Assembly: GCA_017447815.1 (NCBI GenBank)
Contig: JAFSMS010000001.1
Span: 34,922 to 98,921, forward strand
Origin: Bacteroidales bacterium
GTDB lineage: Bacteria; Bacteroidota; Bacteroidia; Bacteroidales; UBA932
Reading direction: 5' to 3'
DNA length: 64,000 nt
Below the pieces are notes generated by a model. It did not search any database. It was given only the letters and a program-made list of their open reading frames with translations, and was not told the origin of the DNA. Each line of letters begins with the position of its first letter. Position 1 is the first letter of the stretch. Shown piece by piece: positions 49,913 through 58,927 of this stretch. The position numbers were made by a program, and so were the translations under genes.

Positions 49913-51160
49913 TTAAATCTGTGACACGACGCGGCGGGCGCCGGCAAGGATGTCCGCCTCGTCGGGGATGATACGGTTCCGCATGACCCACTTGCCGCGG
50001 ACCATCACGGAATCGATGGCGCGGCTGCCGGCAGAATACACCAGGTTGGCGGTTGTGGAACCGGGGGACAGAAAATACGTGCTGTCAAGGTCGATGAGGG
50101 ACAAGTCGGCCCAGGCGCCTTCGCGGATGACCCCGGAATCGATGCCGAGGGCCCTGGCCCCATGTTCCGTGGCGCACGCCATCAGCTGATCCAGCGGCAT
50201 GGCCAGGGGGTCGGCCCGCCAGGCTTTCTGCATGATGGCGGCGGTTTTCATATGCTGGAGCATATCCATGTCGTTGGCCGATGCGGCCCCGTCCGTCCCC
50301 AGGCACACATTGGCTCCGGCGTCCCGGAGTTCGTTGTAGCGGAAGCAGTAACCGGAGGCCAGTTTGAGGTTGGAGTGGATGTTGTGGACGCAGTTCACCC
50401 GATGGCTTCCGAGGATGCGGACATCCTCGTCCGAAAGATACAGGCAGTGGGCGGCGATTGCATGCGGCCCCCAGATGCCCAGGCTGTCGAAATACTCGGT
50501 CGGGGAGAGCCCGCCATGGGTACGGCGGCAGTCTTCGTTCTCGGCCCGGGTTTCCGAGAGATGAAGGTGGAGTTTGAGCCCGTGGTCAAGGGCAAACTGA
50601 TTGGCCCACAGGATATTTTCCTCGCAAACCGTATAAACCGAGTGGATGGAGACGGCGAATTGGGATTCGTCACCCCAGGACAGGGTGCGCTCATACAGCC
50701 GCTGGCACGCTTCCCGCTGTTTGCGGGCCATCTCCGGGTTGCCTGAGTCCAGGAAAATGAAGGAGACGACCGGGCGGAGCCCCATTTCGACGGCCGCCTG
50801 GCGGGCATGCGGGCTGAACCAGTACTGGTCATTGAACGTGGTGGTTCCGGTCCGGATCATCTCCACGCAGGCCGCCTTGGTGCTCCAGTAAATGAAATCC
50901 TGGTCCAGCCTGGCTTCGATTTTCCAGATATTGTCCAGCCAGTTGTACAGGGTCAGATCCTCGTGGATGCCGCGCAGCAGGATCATGGCTGCGTGGGTGT
51001 GCATGTTCACGAAACCGGGGATGACGGCTTTCCCGCTGCCGTCCACCGTCTCGGTGCCGGGCGCCGTCTCCGATACGGGGCCGATGTGCTGGATGCGGCC
51101 CCCGTCGATGAGGATGTCGGTCCGGGCGTTTCCGTGAAGGATGTTTTTCAGGAGAATCAT
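49913..51160 (-). CDS. mtaD: 5-methylthioadenosine/S-adenosylhomocysteine deaminase
   Basis: A zinc amidohydrolase that deaminates MTA, SAH or adenosine-like nucleosides to the inosine forms. The 415-residue protein has the metal motif PGFVNMHTHAAMILLRG, the second ligand region LHLHLSETRAE, AAHCLYLSDEDV and the metal Asp in LGTDGAASANDMDM. Family members include guanine and chlorohydrolase enzymes, but MTA/SAH deaminase is the closest by wording. It is first in an operon with two purine phosphorylases, giving a complete salvage route. Confidence 0.85.
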   Translation of the reverse strand: MILLKNILHGNARTDILIDGGRIQHIGPVSETAPGTETVDGSGKAVIPGFVNMHTHAAMILLRGIHEDLTLYNWLDNIWKIEARLDQDFIYWSTKAACVEMIRTGTTTFNDQYWFSPHARQAAVEMGLRPVVSFIFLDSGNPEMARKQREACQRLYERTLSWGDESQFAVSIHSVYTVCEENILWANQFALDHGLKLHLHLSETRAENEDCRRTHGGLSPTEYFDSLGIWGPHAIAAHCLYLSDEDVRILGSHRVNCVHNIHSNLKLASGYCFRYNELRDAGANVCLGTDGAASANDMDMLQHMKTAAIMQKAWRADPLAMPLDQLMACATEHGARALGIDSGVIREGAWADLSLIDLDSTYFLSPGSTTANLVYSAGSRAIDSVMVRGKWVMRNRIIPDEADILAGARRVVSQI

Positions 51161-51211
51161 GTTTTGTACTGCAAGGTCTGAAAAAACCGGCAGGGCGTGC
51201 CGGTTTTTTGT

Positions 51212-51559
51212 TTAAAACTCTTCTTCGTTGCTTTCCTGCTCTTCGTGTGGAGGATATTGGCGGATGGGCTGGTCGTGCAGGAGGTCGTGCATGATGTAGT
51301 GGACCGCTTCCTGCAGGCCTTCCTGGAATTTTTCGAAATCTTCTTTATAGAGGAAAATCTTGTGTTTGTCGTAGGTGAAGGAACCGTCCCTTTCCAGACG
51401 CCGCTTGCTTTCCGTGATGGTAAGGTAGAAGTCGTTGTTCCCCTTGGTGGACTTGACATCGAAGAAATAGGTGCGTTTTCCAGCACGGACGGGTTTGGAA
51501 TACACATCCTCTGAATTTCTCTCCTGAGCGCGGGAACGCTCATATTCTTCACTGTACAT
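51212..51559 (-). CDS. PUR-alpha-like DUF3276 protein
   Basis: A 115-residue protein of the bacterial PUR domain family, which binds single-stranded nucleic acid. The conserved core is YSKPVRAGKRTYFFDVKSTK, DFYLTITESKRR and HKIFLYKEDFEKF; the C-terminus is acidic. It is single-gene, with its own TATTTTTG box (51588-51595), divergent from nusB. Confidence 0.9.
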   Translation of the reverse strand: MYSEEYERSRAQERNSEDVYSKPVRAGKRTYFFDVKSTKGNNDFYLTITESKRRLERDGSFTYDKHKIFLYKEDFEKFQEGLQEAVHYIMHDLLHDQPIRQYPPHEEQESNEEEF

Positions 51560-51587
51560 AAGTTGTTCGTTTTTTGTTTTCTGAATA

Positions 51588-51595
51588 CAAAAATA
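51588..51595 (-). promoter_or_regulatory. Promoter -7 box of the DUF3276 gene
   Basis: The reverse strand reads TATTTTTG, 28 bases before the ATG at 51559. Confidence 0.6.
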
Positions 51596-51617
51596 GGGAT
51601 TTTATTTAAAAAAACAC

Positions 51618-51625
51618 TAACTTTG
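51618..51625 (+). promoter_or_regulatory. Promoter -7 box of the nusB operon
   Basis: TAACTTTG, 19 bases before the nusB ATG. It is back to back with the DUF3276 promoter, 22 bases apart. Confidence 0.65.
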
Positions 51626-51644
51626 TGGAAATTTATTTGACATT

Positions 51645-52565
51645 ATGCTCAATCGCCGCATCTTAAGAATCAAGGCTTTCAAAGTCCTGTACTCCTGCGC
51701 GGAGAACCGGGATCTCAGTTTGAAAGAGGCGCTTTCCGGCCTTGAGGCTTCCTGCGAAGCAACGCGGGATCTTTACCTTTACATGCTGGCCCTCATTCCC
51801 GCCCTTACGGCGGAAGCCGCCCGCCGCATCGAGGCCGCCCGCGGGAAATTCCATCCTACCGAGGAAGACCTTCATCCCAATACCCGTTTTGCCGCCAACG
51901 GCATATCGGCCCTGCTGGAGGAGGACCCGGATTTCCGGAAACTGCTGGAAAAGAAAAAGTTTTCCTGGGCCCAGAATGACGCTTTCCTCCACACCCTGTA
52001 TGAAACGCTGAAAACCCGTCCCTACTATCTGGACTACATGAAAGACGAGGCGCCGTCCCTGCAGAAGGACGCCGCTCTCTGGCAGCGCCTCTATACCGAG
52101 GAACTGGAAGATGACGAAACCCTGGCCACCATCCTGGAAGACCTTTCCATCCACTGGGCCGACGATCTTCCCTACGTGCTCGGCTGCTGCATCCGTTCCC
52201 TGGAAGAGATGGGCCGCACGGGCCGGTGGAACCTTCCGGTCCTGTACCAGGCCGATTCGCACGATTTCGTCCGCAGCCTTCTCACGGCCGCCTACGGCCG
52301 CTATCAGGCGTATTACAACCTGGTCGCCCAGTCCGTCTCCAAGTGGGAGCAGGACCGTCTGTACACCACCGACATCGTTCTCATCGCCATGGGACTGGCC
52401 GAGGCGGAAACCTTCCCGGAAATCCCGGTCCGGGTTACCATCAACGAATACGTAGAAATTTCCAAATATTATTCAACGCCCAAGAGCCGCAGTTTCGTGA
52501 ACGGTCTGCTGGACCGTCTCATCAAAGACCGCATGGAGAAGGGCATAATCAACAAAACCGTATGA
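51645..52565 (+). CDS. nusB: Transcription antitermination factor NusB, long form
   Basis: Binds boxA RNA with S10 to prevent early termination of rRNA transcription. The 306-residue protein is about twice the length of E. coli NusB, as usual in Bacteroidetes. The N-terminus is NRRILRIKAFKVLYSC, and the C-terminal NusB core is ILIAMGLAEAETFPEIPVRVTINEYVEISKYYSTPKSRSFVNGLLDRL in pattern. It overlaps yajC by four bases. Confidence 0.93.
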   Translation: MLNRRILRIKAFKVLYSCAENRDLSLKEALSGLEASCEATRDLYLYMLALIPALTAEAARRIEAARGKFHPTEEDLHPNTRFAANGISALLEEDPDFRKLLEKKKFSWAQNDAFLHTLYETLKTRPYYLDYMKDEAPSLQKDAALWQRLYTEELEDDETLATILEDLSIHWADDLPYVLGCCIRSLEEMGRTGRWNLPVLYQADSHDFVRSLLTAAYGRYQAYYNLVAQSVSKWEQDRLYTTDIVLIAMGLAEAETFPEIPVRVTINEYVEISKYYSTPKSRSFVNGLLDRLIKDRMEKGIINKTV

Positions 52566-52906
52566 ATCTGATTTATTCTTTCCTTTTGATGGGCGCTCCC
52601 GCCGCTCCCGCAGGGCAGGCCGGTGCCCAGCAGCCCAGCGCCTGGCCCACCATCCTCATGTTCGGTGCCATCATCCTGGTGATGTGGCTGTTCATGATCC
52701 GCCCGCAGCGCAAGCAGCAGAAGGAACTGCAGGAATTCCGCAGCGCCCTCAAGAAGGGGGACAAAGTGGTTACCGTCGGCGGTATCTACGGAGAAATCGT
52801 GGAGGTGAGCGAGAAGACCGTCCTGATCAAGGTGGACGGTGATGTGAAACTCCGCGTGGACAAACAAGGCCTCGTGAAGGACTATTCCGAAGCCGAACAG
52901 AAGTAA
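52562..52906 (+). CDS. yajC: Preprotein translocase subunit YajC
   Basis: An accessory membrane subunit of SecDF. The 114-residue protein has one membrane helix (WPTILMFGAIILVMWLFMI) directly followed by the diagnostic RPQRKQQKE and a small beta domain (KKGDKVVTVGGIYGEIVEV). The start at 52562 overlaps the nusB stop. Confidence 0.96.
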   Translation: MNLIYSFLLMGAPAAPAGQAGAQQPSAWPTILMFGAIILVMWLFMIRPQRKQQKELQEFRSALKKGDKVVTVGGIYGEIVEVSEKTVLIKVDGDVKLRVDKQGLVKDYSEAEQK

Positions 52907-52912
52907 CGGCAC

Positions 52913-53881
52913 ATGGCCCTGAAAGAGGATATCAGGGAACGTTTCGGCAACTGGGGCAGGGAATGGATCATCATGCTCCTTTCCCTGGTCGTTGCCGTTT
53001 TTGTGTGGACCCTCACCAACCTGTCCAAAGAGTATTCCGGCACCATCAGCGTCCCTGTGGTGGCGGAATGCAATATTGACGGGCATGGCCTGGTGTCTTC
53101 CAATACCGTGGTCGTCAGCGCCCGCTGCCAGACGGACGGTTTCCGGATCGTCCGCGAAAAAAGCCGCCGCGAACGCAAAGTGGTGAAAGTCCGCTTCGAC
53201 CGGGCCGATCTCAGGAATACGGCCCCGCACACCTACTGTGTCATCGGCGGCGCCAAAAACTCTTATGTGAACCAGTTTTTCGGGGAGGGCGCCCATGTGG
53301 AGGCCTTCATCACCGATACGCTGAAATTCATTTTCCCGGTGGAGAACCATAAGAAGGTCCCGGTAGAGGTTCACAAGGTGATTCAGTGCCGCTCCCAGTA
53401 CATGCCTTCCGGCCCGTTCAAGATGGTCCCGGATTCGGTGACCATCTACGGTGAAGATGCGTATCTGGCCGCCGTGGAGCGTGTCACGGCCAACCGCATT
53501 GTCCTCACGGACGTGCATGAATCGCAGCACGGCGTCCTTCATCTGAATCCGGTCAAAGGAATCCGCATGTCCACGGAGGAAGTCTCTTACGAAATGCCGG
53601 TCTCCCGCTATGTGGAACTGCGCGCCACTGTCCCGGTAGAGGTGTGGAACGCCCCCGCCGGCCATCATTTGCAAGTGTATCCTCCCTCTGCCCAGGTGGT
53701 TCTCCGCTGCACCTTCCCCCTTTCCAAGGATCCGCTGCCTTCTTTCAAACTCTATGTGGACTGGAAGGATTTCAGCGAATCCATCAGCGGCCGCTGTGCC
53801 GCCCGCACCCTCCGTCTCCCTTCCGGAGTCCTCGATTACCGTGTGGAGCCGGAAGTTTTCGACTGCGTGGAACTGCGCTGA
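52913..53881 (+). CDS. YbbR/CdaR-like membrane protein
   Basis: A 322-residue protein with one N-terminal membrane helix (WIIMLLSLVVAVFVWTLTNL) and repeated YbbR beta domains outside the membrane. In Firmicutes, YbbR (CdaR) modulates the c-di-AMP cyclase; no cyclase gene is adjacent here, and the function in Bacteroidetes is not established to my knowledge. Its stop overlaps the coaE start (TGATG). Confidence 0.82.
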   Translation: MALKEDIRERFGNWGREWIIMLLSLVVAVFVWTLTNLSKEYSGTISVPVVAECNIDGHGLVSSNTVVVSARCQTDGFRIVREKSRRERKVVKVRFDRADLRNTAPHTYCVIGGAKNSYVNQFFGEGAHVEAFITDTLKFIFPVENHKKVPVEVHKVIQCRSQYMPSGPFKMVPDSVTIYGEDAYLAAVERVTANRIVLTDVHESQHGVLHLNPVKGIRMSTEEVSYEMPVSRYVELRATVPVEVWNAPAGHHLQVYPPSAQVVLRCTFPLSKDPLPSFKLYVDWKDFSESISGRCAARTLRLPSGVLDYRVEPEVFDCVELR

Positions 53882-54492
53882 TGAAGACGGTCATCCTTAC
53901 AGGCCTTATCGGCAGCGGAAAATCGGCCGTGAGCGCCCTGCTCAGGAAGCGGGGCATTCCGGTGTATGACTCCGATTCCCGGACCAAGCAGTTGTATGCC
54001 CGCCGGCCGTCCCTTGTCCGCCGGCTGGAAGAGGCCCTGGGCGTTCCCATCCGTACGGAGGAGGGGAAACTGGACCGTACGCGGCTTGCCGGCGTCATTT
54101 TCTCCGACGATTCCGCGCGGGAAACCGTTGAATCCATCGTCTATCCGGCTGTCCTGCAGGATTTTATCCGTTGGAGGGAAAAGCAGGGAGGCGTCCCGTT
54201 CGTGGTGTTGGAATCGGCCGTGATTCTTTCCAAGCCCGTCTTTGACGGCGTCGGGGATGCCGTGGTGCTGGTGACGGCCTCGGAGGAGTTGCGCCTGCGC
54301 CGGGTGATGGCCCGCGACGGGGCCGACGAAGCCCGGGTGAGAAGCCGGATGGCCGCACAGGAAATCCCCATGGACCGCGTTCAGGTCGTTCTGGAAAACA
54401 ACGGGTCGCCGGCATCTCTTTCCGAGGCTGTGGAGCGTGTCTTTTTCGATAAAAATGCCTATATTTGTAAATTCTTGAAAGATGAACGATAA
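53881..54492 (+). CDS. coaE: Dephospho-CoA kinase
   Basis: Last step of coenzyme A synthesis. The 203-residue P-loop kinase has VILTGLIGSGKSAVSALL, VYDSDSRTKQLY (catalytic Asp), VVLESAVIL and RVMARDGADEARVRSRMAAQ. The final codons carry a promoter box for the next gene. Confidence 0.95.
   Translation: MKTVILTGLIGSGKSAVSALLRKRGIPVYDSDSRTKQLYARRPSLVRRLEEALGVPIRTEEGKLDRTRLAGVIFSDDSARETVESIVYPAVLQDFIRWREKQGGVPFVVLESAVILSKPVFDGVGDAVVLVTASEELRLRRVMARDGADEARVRSRMAAQEIPMDRVQVVLENNGSPASLSEAVERVFFDKNAYICKFLKDER
54460..54467 (+). promoter_or_regulatory. Promoter -7 box inside the 3' end of coaE
   Basis: TATATTTG lies within coaE codons, 14 bases before the ATG at 54482. It suggests that DUF5606-rimO can be transcribed separately. 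Confidence 0.5.
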
Positions 54493-54925
54493 AATGAAAA
54501 CCGATCTCGCAAAAACCCTTTCCATCCGTGGTCAGCACGGACTCTTCAACTATATCGCCCAATCCCGCTCCGGCGCGATCGTCGAGGCGTTCGAGGACAA
54601 GAAACGCTATAACTTCAGCGCCAGCGCCGGCATCACCACCCTGGCCGACATCTCCATCTATACCGAGGAAGGAGAGGTGAAACTGCAGGAAGTGTTCGGA
54701 AAGATGCACGAGGTGCTGGGAGACAGCGACGCTCCCTCCGCCAAGGCCCCCGAGGCCGACCTGAAGGCCCTTTTCGCCAAGGCGCTCCCCACGTACGACG
54801 CCGACCGCTTCTATGTCTCCCACATGAAGAAGGTGGTAGAGTGGTACAACGCCCTCAAGCACTATGCCTCCCTGGATTTCCTCACCGACGAGGAGCGGGA
54901 GGCGGAAGCCGCCAAGGAGGCCTGA
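54482..54925 (+). CDS. DUF5606 family protein
   Basis: A 147-residue cytoplasmic protein of a Bacteroidetes family. Conserved wording is LSIRGQHGLFNYIAQSRSGAIVEAF, TTLADISIYTEEGEVKLQEVF and FAKALPTYDADRFYVSHMKKVVEWYN. Role unknown. It overlaps coaE by 11 bases and lies one base before rimO. Confidence 0.85.
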   Translation: MNDKMKTDLAKTLSIRGQHGLFNYIAQSRSGAIVEAFEDKKRYNFSASAGITTLADISIYTEEGEVKLQEVFGKMHEVLGDSDAPSAKAPEADLKALFAKALPTYDADRFYVSHMKKVVEWYNALKHYASLDFLTDEEREAEAAKEA

Positions 54926-54926
54926 G

Positions 54927-56243
54927 ATGCCCAGCCTGCAGGTAATCACCCTGGGATGCTCCAAGAATACGGTGGATACCGAGCATCTCCTTTTCCAGGT
55001 ACAGGATCGCTATGAACTTGTGCCGGAGGAGGAAACCCGGCCCCGGGTGGACGTCCTTCTCATCAATACCTGCGGTTTCATCGGAGACGCCAAGGAGCAG
55101 TCCATCCAGACCATTCTCTCCGCCGTGGAGCGGAAGAAAGCGGGCGAGGTGGGCCGGCTCCTTGTATTCGGCTGCCTATCAGAGCGTTACAAGGAAGACC
55201 TTCCGGTCTTGATTCCGGAGGTGGACGGCTGGTTCGGCGCCCGGGAACTGAGTCCGCTGGTACAGGCGCTGGGCTGCACCTATCGGCCCGTCGATGAACA
55301 CCGCAGGGTGCTCACGCAGGGAAACAGGCCCTATGCCTTCTTCAAAATCTCCGAAGGCTGCAACCGCCGCTGCTCTTACTGCGCCATCCCGTTCATCCGC
55401 GGCCCGCACCGCTCCGTGCCCATGGAAACGCTCCTCCGGGAAGCGGAGGATCTGGCTTCCCGCGGCATCCGGGAACTGGTGATCATCGCCCAGGACACCA
55501 CCTATTACGGCCTGGACCTGTACGGCCGCCGGGCCCTGGCGGACCTTCTCCGCAAACTGTCGGAAGTGGAGGGGATCGAGTGGCTGCGCATCCATTATTC
55601 CTATCCGGCCGATTTCCCCGAGGACGTGCTGGAAGAAATGGCCCGGAATCCCAAGGTGTGCCGCTACATGGACATTCCGCTGCAGCATGTCAGCGACCGG
55701 GTTCTGGACAAGATGCACCGGCATGTGGACGGCCGGTGGACCCGGGAACTCATCCGCCGCATGCGGGAAAAGGTGCCGGGTGTCGTGCTCCGCACCACGC
55801 TCATCGTGGGACATCCCGGAGAAGGGGAGAAGGAGTTTGCGGAACTGATGGATTTCGTCCGTGAATCCCGCTTCCCGCGGATGGGAGCCTTCACCTATTC
55901 CGAGGAGGAAGGAACCTACGGGGCCGAGCACTTCAAGGACAGCATTTCCGCCCGCACCAAACAAAAGCGGCTGGATTCGCTGATGGAACTTCAGCGTGGC
56001 ATATCCCTTGCATATAACCAATCCCGGATCGGCACCGAAACAAAAGTGCTTGTGGACGATTTTGCCGACGGCATGCTCGTGTGCCGCAGCGAATTCGAAA
56101 GCCCTGAAGTGGACGGTGAAATCCTGGTGAAATATACCGCTGCGGCTTTTGACGGTGTGGAGCCTTATTCCCTTGTCGGGGAGTTCCTCCGGGTCCGTAT
56201 AACCGCGGCCGATGAATATGACCTTACAGCAGAAGTGATATGA
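54927..56243 (+). CDS. rimO: Ribosomal protein S12 methylthiotransferase RimO
   Basis: Adds a methylthio group to the conserved aspartate of S12. The 438-residue radical-SAM enzyme has the N-terminal cluster cysteines (TLGCSKNTVD, INTCGFI, VFGCLSERY), the radical-SAM motif CNRRCSYCAIPFIRG, and a C-terminal TRAM domain (about 370-438). The GCSKNTVD and RGPHRS wording marks RimO rather than MiaB. It overlaps the next lipoprotein gene by four bases. Confidence 0.95.
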   Translation: MPSLQVITLGCSKNTVDTEHLLFQVQDRYELVPEEETRPRVDVLLINTCGFIGDAKEQSIQTILSAVERKKAGEVGRLLVFGCLSERYKEDLPVLIPEVDGWFGARELSPLVQALGCTYRPVDEHRRVLTQGNRPYAFFKISEGCNRRCSYCAIPFIRGPHRSVPMETLLREAEDLASRGIRELVIIAQDTTYYGLDLYGRRALADLLRKLSEVEGIEWLRIHYSYPADFPEDVLEEMARNPKVCRYMDIPLQHVSDRVLDKMHRHVDGRWTRELIRRMREKVPGVVLRTTLIVGHPGEGEKEFAELMDFVRESRFPRMGAFTYSEEEGTYGAEHFKDSISARTKQKRLDSLMELQRGISLAYNQSRIGTETKVLVDDFADGMLVCRSEFESPEVDGEILVKYTAAAFDGVEPYSLVGEFLRVRITAADEYDLTAEVI

Positions 56244-57166
56244 AACATTCCTGGATTCTGGCGGCAGCCCTGGCCATATCGGCCTGCTCCCCGCAAATCT
56301 ATTCGATGTATCTGGATGTGCGCCATCCGTCTCCTTCCGGACTTACGCTTTCCGGAAAGGACATTTCCATCGTTTACATGGACGGCACCACTCAGGTGGA
56401 TTCCCTCTTCGACCGTCAGGTGGCCTCGTCCCTTGCCCGCCAACTGGAGGCCGATTATTTCAACGGCCAGGAAAAAGTCGGCATCTACCGTATCCCTTCG
56501 GCCGATACGGTGACCCTGGACAGGATGCATTCCCTGGTGATGGAGACGGAGGGTGACGTGGTCTTCCTCCTGCAGAGCAAACTGGGTGAACCCACGCTGG
56601 AAACCAACCAGCCCGTCGCGGGCGCGGCCAGCCTGGATTCGGCCTTCATCTGCCCCGCCCTCGTTCCCGTAAAACTGCAGTTGAATGTCTATGACAGCAT
56701 GGGAGAGGACAAGGTGCACAATTACAACGGCTCCGCCGTGCTCCGGACGCAGGTCTATAACAGCGGCATTCTCACCGACGACGGCCTCAAGGCCCTCTCT
56801 CTCAAGAGTATGGACGCCCAGGCCGACAAGGTGGGAGAGCGTGTTTCAACCCGTTTCCTGTCCAATTGGATCACGGAAAGTTTCGGCTTCTATTACTATG
56901 ATCCCTCCGCTTCCGACATCTGGGTCGATGCCCTTGTGAAGGTCCTGGACGGGGAACTGACATCGGCCGTGGACAAATGGGGCCTGCTGGTGAAATCGGG
57001 ATCGGCGCAAAAACGTGCCTGCGCCTGCTACAATATCGCCCAGGCTTTCTACCTGATGGAGGATTATGAACTCGCCTCCCGCTGGCTGGATGAGGCCGAG
57101 AAACTGGAAAATGTCTCCCTTGCGCCCGGGCTCCGAAAAAGACTGGCTTCCCACTTGGAAAAGTAA
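56240..57166 (+). CDS. DUF6340-like lipoprotein with TPR-like tail
   Basis: A 308-residue lipoprotein (AISAC, Cys16). The N-terminal half alternates beta strands (ISIVYMDGTT, GDVVFLLQS, VKLQLNVYDS) and the C-terminal 100 residues form helical, TPR-like pairs (ACACYNIAQAFYLMEDYELASRWLDEAEKLE). It resembles the Bacteroidetes DUF6340 family as I recall it; function unknown. It overlaps rimO, so they are cotranscribed. Confidence 0.7.
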   Translation: MKHSWILAAALAISACSPQIYSMYLDVRHPSPSGLTLSGKDISIVYMDGTTQVDSLFDRQVASSLARQLEADYFNGQEKVGIYRIPSADTVTLDRMHSLVMETEGDVVFLLQSKLGEPTLETNQPVAGAASLDSAFICPALVPVKLQLNVYDSMGEDKVHNYNGSAVLRTQVYNSGILTDDGLKALSLKSMDAQADKVGERVSTRFLSNWITESFGFYYYDPSASDIWVDALVKVLDGELTSAVDKWGLLVKSGSAQKRACACYNIAQAFYLMEDYELASRWLDEAEKLENVSLAPGLRKRLASHLEK

Positions 57167-57185
57167 TCGGATTTTGTTAATTTTG
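57155..57185 (+). promoter_or_regulatory. Promoter of pckA
   Basis: TTG (57155-57157), 20 bases, then TAATTTTG (57178-57185). The leader is about 30 bases. Confidence 0.75.
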
Positions 57186-57219
57186 CGGAATTGAAATACT
57201 CTATTTAAAAGATACGTTT

Positions 57220-58836
57220 ATGTCTAATATCGATCTCAAAAAGTACGGCATCAAGGGCGTGAAGGAAATCCTCTACAACCCTACGTACGAAGTTCTCTAC
57301 AATGAAGAGACCAAACCCGGTCTCGAAGGTTTTGACAAAGGTCAGGTAACCGAACTGGGCGCCATCAACGTGATGACGGGTGTCTATACCGGCCGTTCCC
57401 CCAAGGACAAGTACATCGTGTATGACAACACCACCAAGGAAGGCAAACCCGGAGAAATCTGGTGGACCACCGAGGGTTATCCCAATGACAACCACAAAAT
57501 GTCCGTCGCCACCTGGAAGGCCGTGAAGAAACTGGCCCAGCAGCAACTCAGCGGCAAGCGCCTGTTTGTCGTCGACGGTTTCTGCGGCACCCATGCCGAC
57601 ACCCGCATGAAGGTCCGTTTCATCATGGAGGTCGCCTGGCAGGCCCATTTCGTGACCAACATGTTCATCCGTCCCAAGAACCAGAAAGAGTTCGACCAGG
57701 AGCCTGATTTCGTAGTGTATTGCGCTGCCAAGGCCAAGGTGGAAAACTACAAGGAACTTGGTCTCCGCAGCGAAACCTGCGTCGCCTTCAACGTCACTTC
57801 CCGTGAGCAGGTTATCCTCAACACCTGGTACGGCGGTGAAATGAAGAAGGGCATGTTCTCCATGATGAACTACTACCTCCCGCTGAAGGGAATCGCCGCC
57901 ATGCACTGCTCGGCCAATACGGATATGAACGGTGAGAACACCGCCATCTTCTTCGGCCTCTCCGGCACCGGCAAGACCACCCTCTCCACCGACCCGAAGC
58001 GTCTTCTCATCGGCGACGATGAGCACGGCTGGGACAACAAGGGCGTCTTCAACTTCGAAGGCGGCTGCTATGCCAAGGTTATCAAACTGGACAAGGAGTC
58101 CGAGCCCGATATCTACAACGCCATCCGCCGCGATGCTCTTCTGGAGAACGTGACCGTGGATGCCGCCGGCAAGATCGACTTCAACGACAAGTCCGTCACC
58201 GAGAACACCCGCGTCAGTTATCCGATTTATCATATCGAGAAAATCGTCCGTCCCGAAAGCCAAGGACCGGCAGCCAAGCAGGTGATTTTCCTCAGCGCCG
58301 ATGCCTTCGGCGTCCTGCCTCCGGTTTCCATCCTCACTCCGGAACAGACCAAGTACTATTTCCTGAGCGGTTTCACCGCCAAACTCGCCGGCACTGAGCG
58401 CGGTATCACCGAGCCTACGCCCACCTTCAGCGCCTGCTTCGGCCAGGCTTTCCTGGAACTGCACCCGACCAAATATGCCGAGGAACTCGTCAAGAAGATG
58501 AAAAAGAGCGGCGCCAAGGCCTACCTCGTGAACACCGGCTGGAACGGTACCGGCAAGCGTATCTCCATCCGTGACACCCGTGGCATCATCGATGCCATCC
58601 TGAATGGTGCCATCGACAAGGCCCCGACCAAGGTCATCCCTTATTTCAACTTCACCGTTCCTACCAAACTGGAAGGTGTTGACACCGGCATCCTGGATCC
58701 TCGCGACACCTACAAGAATGCCGCCGAATGGGAAGAGAAGGCCAAAGACCTCGCCAGCCGCTTCATCAAGAACTTCCACAAGTACGAAAGCAACCGCGCC
58801 GGCAAGGCCCTCGTCAAGGCCGGCCCCAAGCTGTAA
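57220..58836 (+). CDS. pckA: Phosphoenolpyruvate carboxykinase (ATP)
   Basis: Interconverts oxaloacetate and phosphoenolpyruvate with ATP/ADP. In fermenting Bacteroidales it usually runs toward oxaloacetate to feed succinate formation. The 538-residue enzyme has [25 protein letters not shown] (P-loop), IGDDEHGWD (metal Asp), [10 protein letters not shown] and [13 protein letters not shown]. It is a single gene with its own promoter and terminator, and codons suggest strong expression. Confidence 0.97.
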   Translation: MSNIDLKKYGIKGVKEILYNPTYEVLYNEETKPGLEGFDKGQVTELGAINVMTGVYTGRSPKDKYIVYDNTTKEGKPGEIWWTTEGYPNDNHKMSVATWKAVKKLAQQQLSGKRLFVVDGFCGTHADTRMKVRFIMEVAWQAHFVTNMFIRPKNQKEFDQEPDFVVYCAAKAKVENYKELGLRSETCVAFNVTSREQVILNTWYGGEMKKGMFSMMNYYLPLKGIAAMHCSANTDMNGENTAIFFGLSGTGKTTLSTDPKRLLIGDDEHGWDNKGVFNFEGGCYAKVIKLDKESEPDIYNAIRRDALLENVTVDAAGKIDFNDKSVTENTRVSYPIYHIEKIVRPESQGPAAKQVIFLSADAFGVLPPVSILTPEQTKYYFLSGFTAKLAGTERGITEPTPTFSACFGQAFLELHPTKYAEELVKKMKKSGAKAYLVNTGWNGTGKRISIRDTRGIIDAILNGAIDKAPTKVIPYFNFTVPTKLEGVDTGILDPRDTYKNAAEWEEKAKDLASRFIKNFHKYESNRAGKALVKAGPKL

Positions 58837-58853
58837 TTGACAGTTGCATTTAT

Positions 58854-58893
58854 AAAAAGAAGGAGATATCCACCGGATGTCTCCTCTTTTTTG
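58854..58893 (+). terminator. Rho-independent terminator of pckA
   Basis: AGGAGATATCC (58861-58871) pairs with GGATGTCTCCT (58875-58885) with one G-U pair and a three-base loop, A-rich before and T-rich after. Confidence 0.9.
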
Positions 58894-58927
58894 TATCAGA
58901 GCCATGAAAAACGCCGATATTATGGCG

